Positions 42,549 to 52,149 of a DNA stretch of 52,247 bases are shown here, in pieces. Position 1 is the stretch's first letter, and every line of letters starts with the position of its first letter. The DNA is from Bacillota bacterium (GTDB lineage Bacteria; Bacillota; Clostridia; Tissierellales; Sedimentibacteraceae), in contig JAEXUD010000048.1 of NCBI GenBank assembly GCA_023453025.1, positions 1 to 52,247 on the forward strand, given 5' to 3'. The translations under genes were made by a program, and so were the position numbers. The notes under the pieces were generated by a model, which was not told the DNA's origin, searched no databases, and saw only the letters and a list, made by a program, of their open reading frames with translations.

Positions 42549-44132
42549 CTATTCAACAGTACATTCTTTGCATACATTGTCAGCTATTAAATTAAGTTCT
42601 TTTACTAAAATATCGTCATATGTATCCAGACCTGTAACCTGAGCTGCAAGCTCCGTCATAGGAACAATATCATCTCTGTTGATATTTCCTAATTTAAACT
42701 TGCGGTTTAATGCCATTAACTGTCTTAGTCCGGCTGATATTCTGTTTACATAAGAATAAACGCCTATTGCTCCTGCAGATATTTCCTCTGCATTTTCATA
42801 ATAAATCTTAAGCTCTCTGATATCGGCAAATATATCTTTTTTAGTTGTTCCGAAGCGTTGATACTCTTTTGGCACATTGCCTGCTTCAATCATATCACCG
42901 ATTTGCTTTCCTGCCATCGCCGCTGCCATTGCTGCTCTTCCTGTTGCAACGAAAGGAATATACGGTGAACCCAGTGCCAGTCCCTTATATACCTGGTCTT
43001 CCGTCGCAAAACCACCGGCTATTGCAATTTGCGGCAAAAAGTAATCTTTATTTTTCATTTTCTTTAATATATCATGCAGCATACTTTCTAAATAAACAGT
43101 TGGAATACCCCATTCATTCATCATTTTAACAGGACTGTTTCCTGTTCCTCCTCCTGCACCGTCAAATGTTATTAAATCTATCCTTGCTTCAGATGCTATT
43201 TTTAAAATTCTCACTAAATCCTTAGGATCAAAAGGTCCTGTTTTAAAGCAAATATGCTCAGCTCCCAATCTCCTTAATTCGGCTGCACGGTTAACAAGTA
43301 TTTCCTCGTCCCACATAGGTAACTTACCTATCTTTTCAAAAATCTGTCCTTTCCTTTTTTTATAATTTTCGGCGATAACCGGATCTGACGGGTCAGGATA
43401 AACCAAGTAGCCCATTTTTTGAAACTTAACAGCATCATCAATATTCCTTACTCTTCCCATTCCCTGGATTCCCTTAGCTGCTTGACCAAATTTCAGTTCA
43501 ACTGTTTTAACTCCAAGCTTGGTTATTGCATAGTCCAATACTCCCAGAGCCTCATCATCATAATTTGCCTGTAGAATAATATCACCGAAACCCCTGTAAT
43601 ACTGTCTGAATGAATTTACCATCTCTTCAATCAGCGGTGATGCAGCAACCTTTCCGTTTTCTAAAACCAAATCTTTATCCTTTGCCACCACATCCTCACC
43701 TATAACTACTAAAACACCGGCTAATGCAGCACCTGCATAATAATCCTTCCAGTTTAGTTTTGCCATGGCAGGAAGAATCAGCGGCGCTTTCATTTTTACC
43801 TGATTTTCTATTCCAAAGTCAATATTTATGTCTGCTTTTGGAAATGTCGCTTCATCTGCATTAACTTCACACCCTTCGGCTCCAAAGCATCTTCCGTTAA
43901 TGTTGAAATGAGAAAAATCGAGAGGATAACTTTTTTCAGATGCAAACTGATTTATATCTGTTTCATATGGATAGATTGCTTCTGAACCACGCACCGCTGA
44001 TAAACCTATTTCACAAGTGCCAATACAATTAGCTGTACAGACAGTACACATCCCGGAGTATTCAGAAATATTTTCCGGTGTTCTGACCTTAGTATGGGTC
44101 AAGGTGCTTCCTAGAGCTGGACTAAAAGACAT
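42549..44132 (-). CDS. FMN-binding glutamate synthase family protein
   Basis: A 527-aa protein with the FMN/glutamate-synthase catalytic barrel: GRVRNIDDAVKFQKMGYLVYPDP, LITFDGAGGGTGNSPVKMMNEWG, and IAIAGGFATEDQVYKGLALG near 360-400. The usual N-terminal glutaminase domain is absent, as in archaeal-type GltB2. An N-terminal cysteine group (CTVCTANCIGTCEIG) and C-terminal CKEC may hold Fe-S clusters, though the spacing is not a standard ferredoxin motif. No glutaminase or NADPH subunit gene is nearby, so a true glutamate synthase activity is doubtful. The promoter carries the same palindrome as the Fe-S ATPase operons, pointing to a shared redox or metal role. Confidence 0.88.
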   Translation of the reverse strand: MSFSPALGSTLTHTKVRTPENISEYSGMCTVCTANCIGTCEIGLSAVRGSEAIYPYETDINQFASEKSYPLDFSHFNINGRCFGAEGCEVNADEATFPKADINIDFGIENQVKMKAPLILPAMAKLNWKDYYAGAALAGVLVVIGEDVVAKDKDLVLENGKVAASPLIEEMVNSFRQYYRGFGDIILQANYDDEALGVLDYAITKLGVKTVELKFGQAAKGIQGMGRVRNIDDAVKFQKMGYLVYPDPSDPVIAENYKKRKGQIFEKIGKLPMWDEEILVNRAAELRRLGAEHICFKTGPFDPKDLVRILKIASEARIDLITFDGAGGGTGNSPVKMMNEWGIPTVYLESMLHDILKKMKNKDYFLPQIAIAGGFATEDQVYKGLALGSPYIPFVATGRAAMAAAMAGKQIGDMIEAGNVPKEYQRFGTTKKDIFADIRELKIYYENAEEISAGAIGVYSYVNRISAGLRQLMALNRKFKLGNINRDDIVPMTELAAQVTGLDTYDDILVKELNLIADNVCKECTVE

Positions 44133-44152
44133 ATATATACCTCCATAAAATT

Positions 44153-44204
44153 TAACATATTTTACTACTTGATTATATTATACAACGAATTTGACATATG
44201 TCAA
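44153..44204 (-). promoter_or_regulatory. Promoter with operator(s) of the glutamate-synthase-like gene
   Basis: A perfect TGACATATGTCA lies at 44192-44203 and a weaker match (9 of 12) at 44153-44164, centres 39 bp apart. TTGACA (44199-44204, minus strand) overlaps the first, and TATAAT (44177-44182) follows after 16 bp. Same layout as the other two promoters. Confidence 0.8.
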
Positions 44205-44350
44205 ATACAAATCAATAAATGTCTTGCTTATAAGTGTTTTCATCATAAAAAACTATTTATTAAAATTGTAGTTTTATGTTATAATACTTGATAACAAATA
44301 TTTTTTTGCAAATTTTGTAAAATTGAATCTTTGAATAACTAAGGAGAAAT

Positions 44351-44923
44351 ATGGGTTCACTAGCGCTTTTTTTTACATCTATAGGATTATCAATGGATGC
44401 ATGTGCAGTATCAATTTCCAATGGCATGTGTTTTGGTAATATAAATAAAAAACAAATTATTTCAACAGCTGCTGCCTTTGGTTTTTTTCAGGCATTTATG
44501 CCCTTGCTGGGTTACATGGTAGGTTCAACCTTCAGTGATACAGTAGCTTTTTTAGACCACTGGATTGCTCTGATACTTCTTGGCCTTATAGGCGGCAAGA
44601 TGATAGCAGAAGCTTTAAAGGAGCTAAAATGTCCTGAGGCCTGCTTAAATGTTGAAAAAAACTTAACGATTAAAACCCTTTTATTGCAGGCAATAGCAAC
44701 AAGCATTGATGCACTGGCAGTAGGAATCGGTTTTGCTGTAATGAAAGTTGACATATTCAATGCGGCGTTATCAATCGGAATTATAACATTTATTAATTCA
44801 ATAATAGGCTCCAATCTGGGAAAAAAATTCGGAGAGTTATTTAAGCAAAAGGCAGAAATACTTGGCGGAGCAATACTTGTTTTTATTGGTTTAAAAATAT
44901 TTATAGAGCATACCTTTATTTAA
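44351..44923 (+). CDS. mntP: Manganese efflux pump MntP
   Basis: A 190-aa membrane protein with six hydrophobic segments in two repeats. The conserved acidic motifs are LSMDACAVSISNG (about 14-26) and SIDALAVGIGF (about 117-127). Exports Mn2+ and protects from manganese excess. ATG follows AAGGAGAAAT. No yybP-ykoY manganese riboswitch is visible in the 150 bp upstream; a TATAAT at about 44280 is the only promoter hint. Confidence 0.93.
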   Translation: MGSLALFFTSIGLSMDACAVSISNGMCFGNINKKQIISTAAAFGFFQAFMPLLGYMVGSTFSDTVAFLDHWIALILLGLIGGKMIAEALKELKCPEACLNVEKNLTIKTLLLQAIATSIDALAVGIGFAVMKVDIFNAALSIGIITFINSIIGSNLGKKFGELFKQKAEILGGAILVFIGLKIFIEHTFI

Positions 44924-44928
44924 GAAAA

Positions 44929-44953
44929 AAACTCCGGCAGCTTACCGGAGTTT
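44929..44953. terminator. Bidirectional terminator between mntP and yebC
   Basis: AAACTCCGG and CCGGAGTTT are perfect 9-bp arms with a 7-nt loop, with A-rich sequence on the left and T-rich on the right. It serves both converging genes. Confidence 0.92.
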
Positions 44954-44970
44954 CACTTTTTCTTTTTATT

Positions 44971-45717
44971 CTATTCTTCATCCTCTTCTTCAGGCATATC
45001 CCAGTTGTGGTAAACTTCCTGGACGTCGTCGCAGTCTTCCAAGGCTTCAATCAATCTTTCAAGATATTTTACGCTTTCTTCGTCTTCTACTTTTACTGTA
45101 GTTGCAGGGATGTACATTACATCACCCTTAATATTTGTATAGCCTGCTTCCTTTAATCCATTTAATACACTTATGAAGTCTTCAGGTGCTGTTGTTATTT
45201 CATAGCTGTCTTCTTCTGTTTCAAAGTCTTCTGCCCCTACATCCAATGCAGCCATCATCAGGGCTTCTTCATCTATATTGTCATCCAGATCTATTGAAAT
45301 AACTCCTTTTCTGCTGAACAGATATCCGACGCAGCCTGTTGTACCTAAGTTTCCGTTATTCTTAGAAAAATAATGTCTTACGTCTGCAGCTGTTCTGTTT
45401 TTATTGTCTGTCAGACATTGAACCATGAATGCTGTTCCGCTGGGTCCATAGCCTTCGTAAGTAATTGTTTCGAAATTTTCTCCTGATGCCGCTGCCAACC
45501 CGGTTTTTATAGCTCTGTCTATATTGTCGTTAGGCATATTTTGTGCTTTGGCTTTTTCTATAGCTGTTGCCAATGATGAATTATAGTTAGAATCCGGACC
45601 TCCCTCTCTGACAGCTACTGTTATGTATCTGGCGAGTTTTGTGAAAATTTTACCTCTTTGTGCGTCTGCTTTACCTTTTTTATTTTTTATAGTCTTCCAT
45701 TTTGAATGTCCTGACAT
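44971..45717 (-). CDS. yebC: YebC/PmpR family protein
   Basis: A 248-aa cytosolic protein with the family start MSGHSKWKTIKNKKGKADAQ, AKAQNMPNDNIDRAIKTG and GYGPSGTAFMVQCLTDN. Members are described as transcriptional regulators, and some help ribosomes through proline-rich stretches. I start at the ATG 45717, after AGGAGGAAAT, not at 45768. The C-terminus is acidic (MPEEEDEE). A MITE copy lies 110 bp upstream. Confidence 0.95.
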   Translation of the reverse strand: MSGHSKWKTIKNKKGKADAQRGKIFTKLARYITVAVREGGPDSNYNSSLATAIEKAKAQNMPNDNIDRAIKTGLAAASGENFETITYEGYGPSGTAFMVQCLTDNKNRTAADVRHYFSKNNGNLGTTGCVGYLFSRKGVISIDLDDNIDEEALMMAALDVGAEDFETEEDSYEITTAPEDFISVLNGLKEAGYTNIKGDVMYIPATTVKVEDEESVKYLERLIEALEDCDDVQEVYHNWDMPEEEDEE

Positions 45718-45827
45718 ATTTCCTCCTAAATTTTTAACAATTATTATTTTGACGAGATATTTTATCACATTACGATTAATAATACAATTGCAAATTTTAT
45801 CACTTTTATTCTGCTTTTATTACTTTT

Positions 45828-45952
45828 GAAAAATAAGAAAAATATATAGCGAACATTTGCAGGACACGACTATAATTCTTAGCCGCAATGAGCTTTAGAA
45901 TTATTCGTGTCCGAAACCGTGAGCGGATATTTTTCTTATTTTTCGCCTTCAC
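45828..45952. mobile_element. MITE-like element, copy 3 (core only)
   Basis: The core of the element seen at 8505 and 31190 (GAAAAATAAGAAAAATAT to ATATTTTTCTTATTTTTCGCCTTC-like end), including the GGACACGA / TCGTGTCC arms. The outer GTTACTATTCACAG ends are not present, so it is degenerate or truncated. Its right end supplies the stop codon and last codons of yigZ. Confidence 0.75.
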
Positions 45953-46601
45953 TAACTGCGGATAGCAGCATTCCGTCCTTTATAGAATAATATGACGGTT
46001 GTCCTATGATTATTTCTGCTTTGCCGCTTGAAATTTCATTTACGAGAGCATTTATTGAGTTTGTTTCATCATCCTTGATAATTAGCTTATATAGGACATG
46101 CTCTGCATATACTTTATCCTTTACAATAAAATTGTTTTTTAACAGCTCATTATCCATTTTGCCCAGAAGTGTATAATCCAGATTGAAGCTCACATCGTAG
46201 TACAGATTTTTTTCAACTATGATTCCGCTTTCAAGCCCTATTTTACATCCCTTTGTATATGCTCTGGCCAGTCCTCCGGCACCCAGCAGTATTCCGCCGA
46301 AATATCTTGTTACAACCACAGCCACGTTAACCAGGTTTTCTTGGTTTATAACATTTAATATTGGCAGGCCCGCAGTGCCTGAGGGCTCCTTATCATCCGA
46401 GTACCTTTGGATATTTCTGTTTTCTCCGATAACATAGGCATAGCAGTTATGATTTGCATCCTTGAATTCTTTTCTTATACCTTCAATAAACAAGGCGGCC
46501 TGCTCCTCGTTTTCGACAGGAGCTGCCGTACCTATGAACCTGGATTTGTTAATAACTATTTCATCTCTTCCATACTTATGAACAGATTTATAATTCCCCA
46601 T
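45936..46601 (-). CDS. yigZ: YigZ/IMPACT family protein
   Basis: A 221-aa protein with the IMPACT domain (KSRFIGTAAPVENEEQAALFI, DKEPSGTAGLPILNVI, VVVTRYFGGILLGAGGLARAY) and a C-terminal DUF1949-type ferredoxin-fold part. Role in E. coli-type homologues is unclear; IMPACT proteins relate to translation stress control. The ATG lies 14 bp inside the end of hflX, so the two are coupled. The last codons and stop lie within the MITE copy at 45828-45952, so the C-terminus (SEGEK) has probably been rewritten by that insertion. Confidence 0.93.
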   Translation of the reverse strand: MGNYKSVHKYGRDEIVINKSRFIGTAAPVENEEQAALFIEGIRKEFKDANHNCYAYVIGENRNIQRYSDDKEPSGTAGLPILNVINQENLVNVAVVVTRYFGGILLGAGGLARAYTKGCKIGLESGIIVEKNLYYDVSFNLDYTLLGKMDNELLKNNFIVKDKVYAEHVLYKLIIKDDETNSINALVNEISSGKAEIIIGQPSYYSIKDGMLLSAVSEGEK

Positions 46602-47871
46602 TTATCTCACCTGTTATATAATTTTTATACTCTTCTTTTTCATTGTCGTATAAAATTGCATTGAAAAGCACCCCGTCACCGTCAAATTCTACATTTTCAG
46701 TGAATCTGTTCTCATACAGCCAATAATACTCCTTCAAATTATTATTAGGTATTTTAAGGGTGTATTTGTGCTTTTCGCCATTGATTAAATCATCTACTGT
46801 TTCCAGAAGCATATTTATATTTAATTTATTTTTGGCTGAAATATAGAGTATATCGTTTGATGGTATTGTTGTGATTTTATCACTTACAATTTTATCTATT
46901 TTGTTATAGACAGTGAGAACCGGAATATCCTTATCAACTATTTTTTCAACCAGCCTTGTTGTTGTTTCCTTGTGCTGTTGAAGATTCTCATCATTTATAT
47001 CTATCAAATGAATAATTAAATCAGCATATTTTATTTCTTCCAATGTGCCCTTAAATGCTTCAACAATTTGTGTAGGAAGCTTTTTGATAAATCCTACCGT
47101 ATCTGAAAATAAAGCTCTTCTGCCGCCGGGCAGCCTCACTCTCCTGAGTTCTGTTTCCAAAGTGGCAAAAAGCATGTCTTCAGCATATACCCTTTTGTGT
47201 TCTGCTTCTTCTTCACTGTACTCGCTTTCAACCAAGGCATTTAAAAGCGTGGATTTGCCTGCATTTGTATAGCCCACAATAGAAATAATAGGCACCTGAT
47301 CCCTCATTCTTTTTTTTCTTTTAGTTTCTCTGACTTTTCCAAGCTCATTAAGCTCATTTTGAATGTCATTGATTTTTTCTTTGATTCTTCTTCTGTCCAG
47401 CTCCAGCTTCTGTTCGCCGGGACCTCTCGTGCCTATACCGCCGCCCAGTCTTGAAAGGTTATTGTTCAAGCCTATAAGCCTCGGCAGACTGTATTTAAGC
47501 TGAGCAAGCTCAACCTGAAGCTGTCCTTCCTTTGTAAGGGCTCTTTTCGCAAATATGTCCAGTATAAGCCTTGTTCTGTCTATTACCTTTGCATCAACAA
47601 CTTCCTCAATATTTCTGATTTGGGAGCCGCTTAACTCATCGTTAAAAATAATTGTATCTATTTCAAGTTCTTTTACATAATTAGCAATCTCTTCAATTTT
47701 TCCCTGACCGACATAGTACCTGTTATCAATGGATTGTTTGTTTTGGACGATACTTGAAATCACAACGCCGTCTGCTGCTTCAACAAGCTCTTTCAGCTCC
47801 TCCATATCATTTTCTTCATCATCACCTGACAGCTGGACCGCTACCAGCAGACATTTTTCCTTATCTTCCAT
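46588..47871 (-). CDS. hflX: GTPase HflX
   Basis: A 427-aa ribosome-associated GTPase that splits stalled ribosomes. N-terminal HflX domain (RYYVGQGKIEEIANYV, NDELSGSQIRNIEEV), the linker GGGIGTRGPGEQKLELDRR, then G-domain motifs GYTNAGKSTLLN (G1), DTVGFIKKLP (G3) and YNKID (G4). Start ATG follows CGGAGGATAC. Forms an operon with yigZ. Confidence 0.96.
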   Translation of the reverse strand: MEDKEKCLLVAVQLSGDDEENDMEELKELVEAADGVVISSIVQNKQSIDNRYYVGQGKIEEIANYVKELEIDTIIFNDELSGSQIRNIEEVVDAKVIDRTRLILDIFAKRALTKEGQLQVELAQLKYSLPRLIGLNNNLSRLGGGIGTRGPGEQKLELDRRRIKEKINDIQNELNELGKVRETKRKKRMRDQVPIISIVGYTNAGKSTLLNALVESEYSEEEAEHKRVYAEDMLFATLETELRRVRLPGGRRALFSDTVGFIKKLPTQIVEAFKGTLEEIKYADLIIHLIDINDENLQQHKETTTRLVEKIVDKDIPVLTVYNKIDKIVSDKITTIPSNDILYISAKNKLNINMLLETVDDLINGEKHKYTLKIPNNNLKEYYWLYENRFTENVEFDGDGVLFNAILYDNEKEEYKNYITGEINGEL

Positions 47872-47964
47872 GTATCCTCCGAAAATTAAAAATTTTATCT
47901 TTTGTATTTTACCATTTTATTATAAATATGTACATATTTATTATATACTAATCATAAATAGTAT

Positions 47965-48603
47965 TTACTGCAGTTCTTTCAATGAAGGAAAGTTCATATA
48001 AGAATCCGGTACGTCTCCGACTATTACTATCTCAGCTATGAGCAAATTGTTCTTGACTGCTGTGTTGCTGGTTGTAACCGGACTTATAACACTTATATCA
48101 ACTTCAACTGTTATGTATATCTTATATCTTGTCTGATTAATTCCGGACTCTTCAAATTCAGTAATGAAGTCCACCAGCACGCTTCCCTGATGAAGTATCG
48201 AAAAATTCAAATTTGGTCCTTTTCCTGCCATTAACTGACTGTCTAAGGCAGTGAATAAAGGTATGGAGAATTTTTGATTTTCCAAATAGGCAATTTTTTG
48301 CTGCACATTCTTGGCAATATTATTAGAAATAGTATTCATTACCATTGCATCAGTTCTTATCATATTGATTCTGCCTTCTCTGTCATAGCTTGGTTCCAGA
48401 ATCTGATCCTTTATGGAATCCTTATTTAATTCTTGCCTGACTGTTTCATTAATTATCTTTGTAGCTATTACCTTTGCCTGGACCTCACAAATTGACGACA
48501 GAGCAGGTCTTATATTAACCTCGATGTAATAATATGTAATTAATGCAAATAGTAATATTATTACCAATATAAGTTTTATTAAACTACCTTTATATTTTTT
48601 CAA
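47965..48603 (-). CDS. yunB: Sporulation protein YunB
   Basis: A 212-aa protein with one N-terminal membrane helix (IKLILVIILLFALITYYYI) and an extracytoplasmic domain with ALSSICEVQAKVIATKIINETV and GNxFSIP-like middle (NQKFSIPLFTALDSQL). YunB is made under mother-cell sigma-E in Bacillus and is needed for proper spore formation. The start is a TTG at 48603, with AAAGGATG some 12 bases upstream; no better start exists. Confidence 0.88.
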   Translation of the reverse strand: MKKYKGSLIKLILVIILLFALITYYYIEVNIRPALSSICEVQAKVIATKIINETVRQELNKDSIKDQILEPSYDREGRINMIRTDAMVMNTISNNIAKNVQQKIAYLENQKFSIPLFTALDSQLMAGKGPNLNFSILHQGSVLVDFITEFEESGINQTRYKIYITVEVDISVISPVTTSNTAVKNNLLIAEIVIVGDVPDSYMNFPSLKELQ

Positions 48604-48769
48604 CTATTGATTTCACATCCTTTCTATTATATAATATGTAGGAACTTAAAATCTTTGACAATTTAACGAGGCATAAAATTGTCCTTCACCTCTGTGGTGG
48701 CGGATTTATAAATCTTGTTTTTAAGGATTGTATTGATTCACTGGAAGTTCATTTCTATCGGAGGTTAAT

Positions 48770-51700
48770 ATGTCAAAAGAAAATAAGAAAGATATTGAAA
48801 TAATAGAAAGCAAAAATGATGGTACGAAGCCAACTAAGAAAAAGAGAAGGCGAAACAAAAAAGCAAGAGTTGTGTTGAGAATAGTACTTCTTATAATGTT
48901 TGTCGCTATAATTATAGTCGGCGGTTCAGTAGCCGGAATGGTAATCGGGATTGTAAAAAGCGCCCCTGAAATAGATCCTACAAATGTTCTTAATACACTT
49001 TCAGAAAGCTCTGTAATAGTAGATGAAGCCGGAAATATCATAGAACAGATTCACGACCCCAATGAAAACAGAGATATCGTAAAACTGAACGATATTCCAA
49101 AACATTTACAAAATGCATTTATATCTATAGAAGATCAACGGTTTGAAAAGCATTTTGGAATTGATATTCGACGAATTATGGGTTCATTAGTACATAATGT
49201 AAGGGTCGGCGATCCTACAGCTCAAGGTGCAAGTACCATAACACAGCAGCTGGTTAAAAATCTGTACTTAACTACTGATAAATTATGGGAACGTAAAATA
49301 CAGGAAATGTACCTTGCCATAAAGGTCGAAAGAATACTGTCAAAGGATCAGATACTGGAAAACTACCTCAACACTATTCCTTTAGGCCAAAGCTCTTATG
49401 GTGTTCAGACGGCAGCACACACTTATTTTTCGAAAGATGTCAGCGAATTGACTCTGGCAGAAAGCGCACTTCTTGCCGGTGCCGCAAAGAGTACAGTGTT
49501 CTATGCTCCGTTTAACAGATATAATCTGGATAACTTGGCAGATATACCTGAGCAAGACATAGTCGGATATGTATACATAGGCTCTGTTCAATATGCATGT
49601 GTTTACAATCAAAATGCAATAGACAGACAGCATGTTATTTTGAACAAAATGCTTGAATTGGAAAATATCACTCAGGAAGAATATGACGCAGCTATGGCCG
49701 AAGATATGCGCGTTGCTTTAAATCCTGGTCAGACCAAGGTTGAAGGAATTTCCTCAACTCCAATGGATTATGTAAAGGAAAAAGTTGCAGAGGACTTGAT
49801 GAAAGCACAAAATATGTCCTATGAGGAAGCAGAAAATTATATCTACAAGGGTGGTTTGACAATAACCACAACATTAGATGTAAATATGCAAAAATCTCTT
49901 GAAGATTCATATGCAAACTTTTCAACCTTGTTTTTAGGAGCGGAACCCTCCGGTGATAAACCAATTGCCCAGGACTGGAGGTATTTTAAATGGTCCGGCG
50001 GTGAAGGCACAGGAATGCTTGATTCTGCATTGAATATTTTAAATGAAAATGGTCAGCTGATTTATTATGCAAAGGACAATATAATGGATGCAGAAAACAG
50101 CATTTATTTAAATGCTGATGAGTATAATTATGATGATAACGGAAATCTGGTAATGTATTCAAAGAAATTTGACATCTATACATCTACAATTGATATTGTC
50201 GATGCATACACGGTTGACGATAAACTGAATTTTGTTTCTCACCAAGTCGGAGCTTTAAATATCGGAAATAATTATGAGGTGCTTGAACAGAAAGGAACTA
50301 AAGGAACCATCAGGATTCCCAAAAACTATATAGATAAAAACCCTGAAATGTTTCAAATCGGCAGCGACAATGTTTTAAGAATTCCTGAAGGATATTTCTT
50401 CTTCCAGGAAAAAGGGGTTGTCCAGCCTCAGTCGTCAACTGTTATTATGGATTATAGAACAGGAAAGATTAAAGCTATGATCGGCGGCAGGAATATTGAA
50501 GGAAGCAAGACCTTTAACCGCGCTGTTGATGCAACGAGACAGCCTGGTTCGACAATCAAGCCTTTATCTGTTTATCTGGCTGCCCTTGATATGGGATATT
50601 CAGCTGCTTATGTATTGGATGACCTTCCAAGATACAAGGAAGGCACTAACGACAGATGGCCTAAAAACTGGTACGAATACAAAGATATCAAATATTGGGG
50701 AAAACAGACCCTTCGTAAATCAATAGAGCAGTCAATCAACACCAATGCAGTAACAATGCTTGAAACAATAGGAACAGATGCCGCCATTAATTCTCTGGCT
50801 AAGCTGGGATTAATAGATTTAAACAATCCTGAAAATGATACATTTGTTTCGCCATCAGAAAATACAGCATATAATGATGTCAACCTGGCTTCTCTTGCAT
50901 TGGGAGGATTGACTAAAGGATTTACACCTTTAGGTATGACAGCAGCATATGGCGCAATTGCTAATGACGGTGTTTATATCGAGCCGATTGCATATACCAA
51001 GGTAACTAACAGCAAGGGTGAAACTATCCTGGAAAAGATTCCGGAAACTCATGTTGTTGTAAGTCCGGAGGTGGCTTCATTGATGAAGGACATTTTAAGA
51101 ACAACCGTAAATCCGGGTCTGTCTTATAAGGCAAAGCTTCCTGCTGAATTAGGAATTGAAGTAGCAGGCAAGACAGGTACCACACAGTCTAACGGTGACT
51201 TCTGGTTTGTTGGATTTTCACCTTACTATGTAGGCGGTATATGGGTAGGTAATGATAATGTTCAAATGAAATTATCCGGCGACAGCGGAAACAATGCCAG
51301 ATTATGGAGTGCAATTATGACTCCGATTCACCAGGGTCTTCCTCCGGCAACAATTGAACGCAACCCTAATTTGATTCCTGTACAGGTATGCAGCCAGTCG
51401 GGAAAACTTCCTACAGAGCTTTGTAAGCTTGACCCAAGGGGAAGTCAGGTAATTACCGAGTATTTTGTTCCCGGCACACAGCCTACTGAAACATGCGACG
51501 CACATGTTAAGGTTGAGGTATGTACAGCTTCTAATATGCTTAAATCTCCGTTCTGTCCGGGCAATTTAGTTGAAGAAAGAGTATTTATAACAAGAGATCC
51601 TCTATATGACCCTGAAGCAAAGACAGACAATTATGAAGCTAAAAAGCTGTATCAGCAGGTTTTAGAGGACAAAATCACATTTAATTTAGAGGAATTAAAA

Positions 51701-52078
51701 CAAATTTATGTCGGTCAGGTTGAATTTGACGAAAATGGTCAGGTGAAATCAGTGATGGGAGTTCCGGTTGCCGATTTAGTATTTACCGGTTTATTGACAG
51801 CTGACTATCAATACCAGGTGCCTACAAAGACATGCACATACCATACACAATGGCATTATGATCAGTGGCTTAACAATGAACAAAATAATGACGACCAGAA
51901 TGATGATACTGATGACAATGATAATAATGATCAAGAACCGGTTGACGGTGATTCATTAAATGACATTATCAATAACATTATTGAGGATATGGGAAACAAT
52001 AATAATAACGGCAACAGAAACGGAAACAACAATAATGGTTCTTCCTTAGATGACATTATTGAATCAATAGAAAATTAA
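48770..52078 (+). CDS. Class A penicillin-binding protein (PBP1A-type)
   Basis: An 1102-aa bifunctional peptidoglycan synthase. A basic cytoplasmic tail (KKRRRNKKARVV) and one membrane helix (ILLIMFVAIIIVGGSVAGMVIG-like, about 43-65) come first. The glycosyltransferase domain follows (ISIEDQRFEKHFGIDIRRI, GASTITQQLVKNLYL, near 120-170). The transpeptidase has the SxxK motif in RQPGSTIKPLS, SxN in SINTNAV and KTGT in VAGKTGTTQSN. A long Asn/Asp-rich tail (from about 1040) ends in DDIIESIEN. Start ATG follows CGGAGGTTAAT. Single-gene unit with its own terminator. Confidence 0.95.
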   Translation: MSKENKKDIEIIESKNDGTKPTKKKRRRNKKARVVLRIVLLIMFVAIIIVGGSVAGMVIGIVKSAPEIDPTNVLNTLSESSVIVDEAGNIIEQIHDPNENRDIVKLNDIPKHLQNAFISIEDQRFEKHFGIDIRRIMGSLVHNVRVGDPTAQGASTITQQLVKNLYLTTDKLWERKIQEMYLAIKVERILSKDQILENYLNTIPLGQSSYGVQTAAHTYFSKDVSELTLAESALLAGAAKSTVFYAPFNRYNLDNLADIPEQDIVGYVYIGSVQYACVYNQNAIDRQHVILNKMLELENITQEEYDAAMAEDMRVALNPGQTKVEGISSTPMDYVKEKVAEDLMKAQNMSYEEAENYIYKGGLTITTTLDVNMQKSLEDSYANFSTLFLGAEPSGDKPIAQDWRYFKWSGGEGTGMLDSALNILNENGQLIYYAKDNIMDAENSIYLNADEYNYDDNGNLVMYSKKFDIYTSTIDIVDAYTVDDKLNFVSHQVGALNIGNNYEVLEQKGTKGTIRIPKNYIDKNPEMFQIGSDNVLRIPEGYFFFQEKGVVQPQSSTVIMDYRTGKIKAMIGGRNIEGSKTFNRAVDATRQPGSTIKPLSVYLAALDMGYSAAYVLDDLPRYKEGTNDRWPKNWYEYKDIKYWGKQTLRKSIEQSINTNAVTMLETIGTDAAINSLAKLGLIDLNNPENDTFVSPSENTAYNDVNLASLALGGLTKGFTPLGMTAAYGAIANDGVYIEPIAYTKVTNSKGETILEKIPETHVVVSPEVASLMKDILRTTVNPGLSYKAKLPAELGIEVAGKTGTTQSNGDFWFVGFSPYYVGGIWVGNDNVQMKLSGDSGNNARLWSAIMTPIHQGLPPATIERNPNLIPVQVCSQSGKLPTELCKLDPRGSQVITEYFVPGTQPTETCDAHVKVEVCTASNMLKSPFCPGNLVEERVFITRDPLYDPEAKTDNYEAKKLYQQVLEDKITFNLEELKQIYVGQVEFDENGQVKSVMGVPVADLVFTGLLTADYQYQVPTKTCTYHTQWHYDQWLNNEQNNDDQNDDTDDNDNNDQEPVDGDSLNDIINNIIEDMGNNNNNGNRNGNNNNGSSLDDIIESIEN

Positions 52079-52149
52079 CCGAATATCCCGAAGCATTTTC
52101 GTTATAAACTGAACTAAAACAGGGGCAGTCGGGAAATAGCCCCCTAAGA

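Noticed and set aside
44204..44350. A manganese riboswitch (yybP-ykoY) before mntP
   Set aside because: I looked for the conserved GC-rich helices and loop motifs; the leader is short and AT-rich with none of them.
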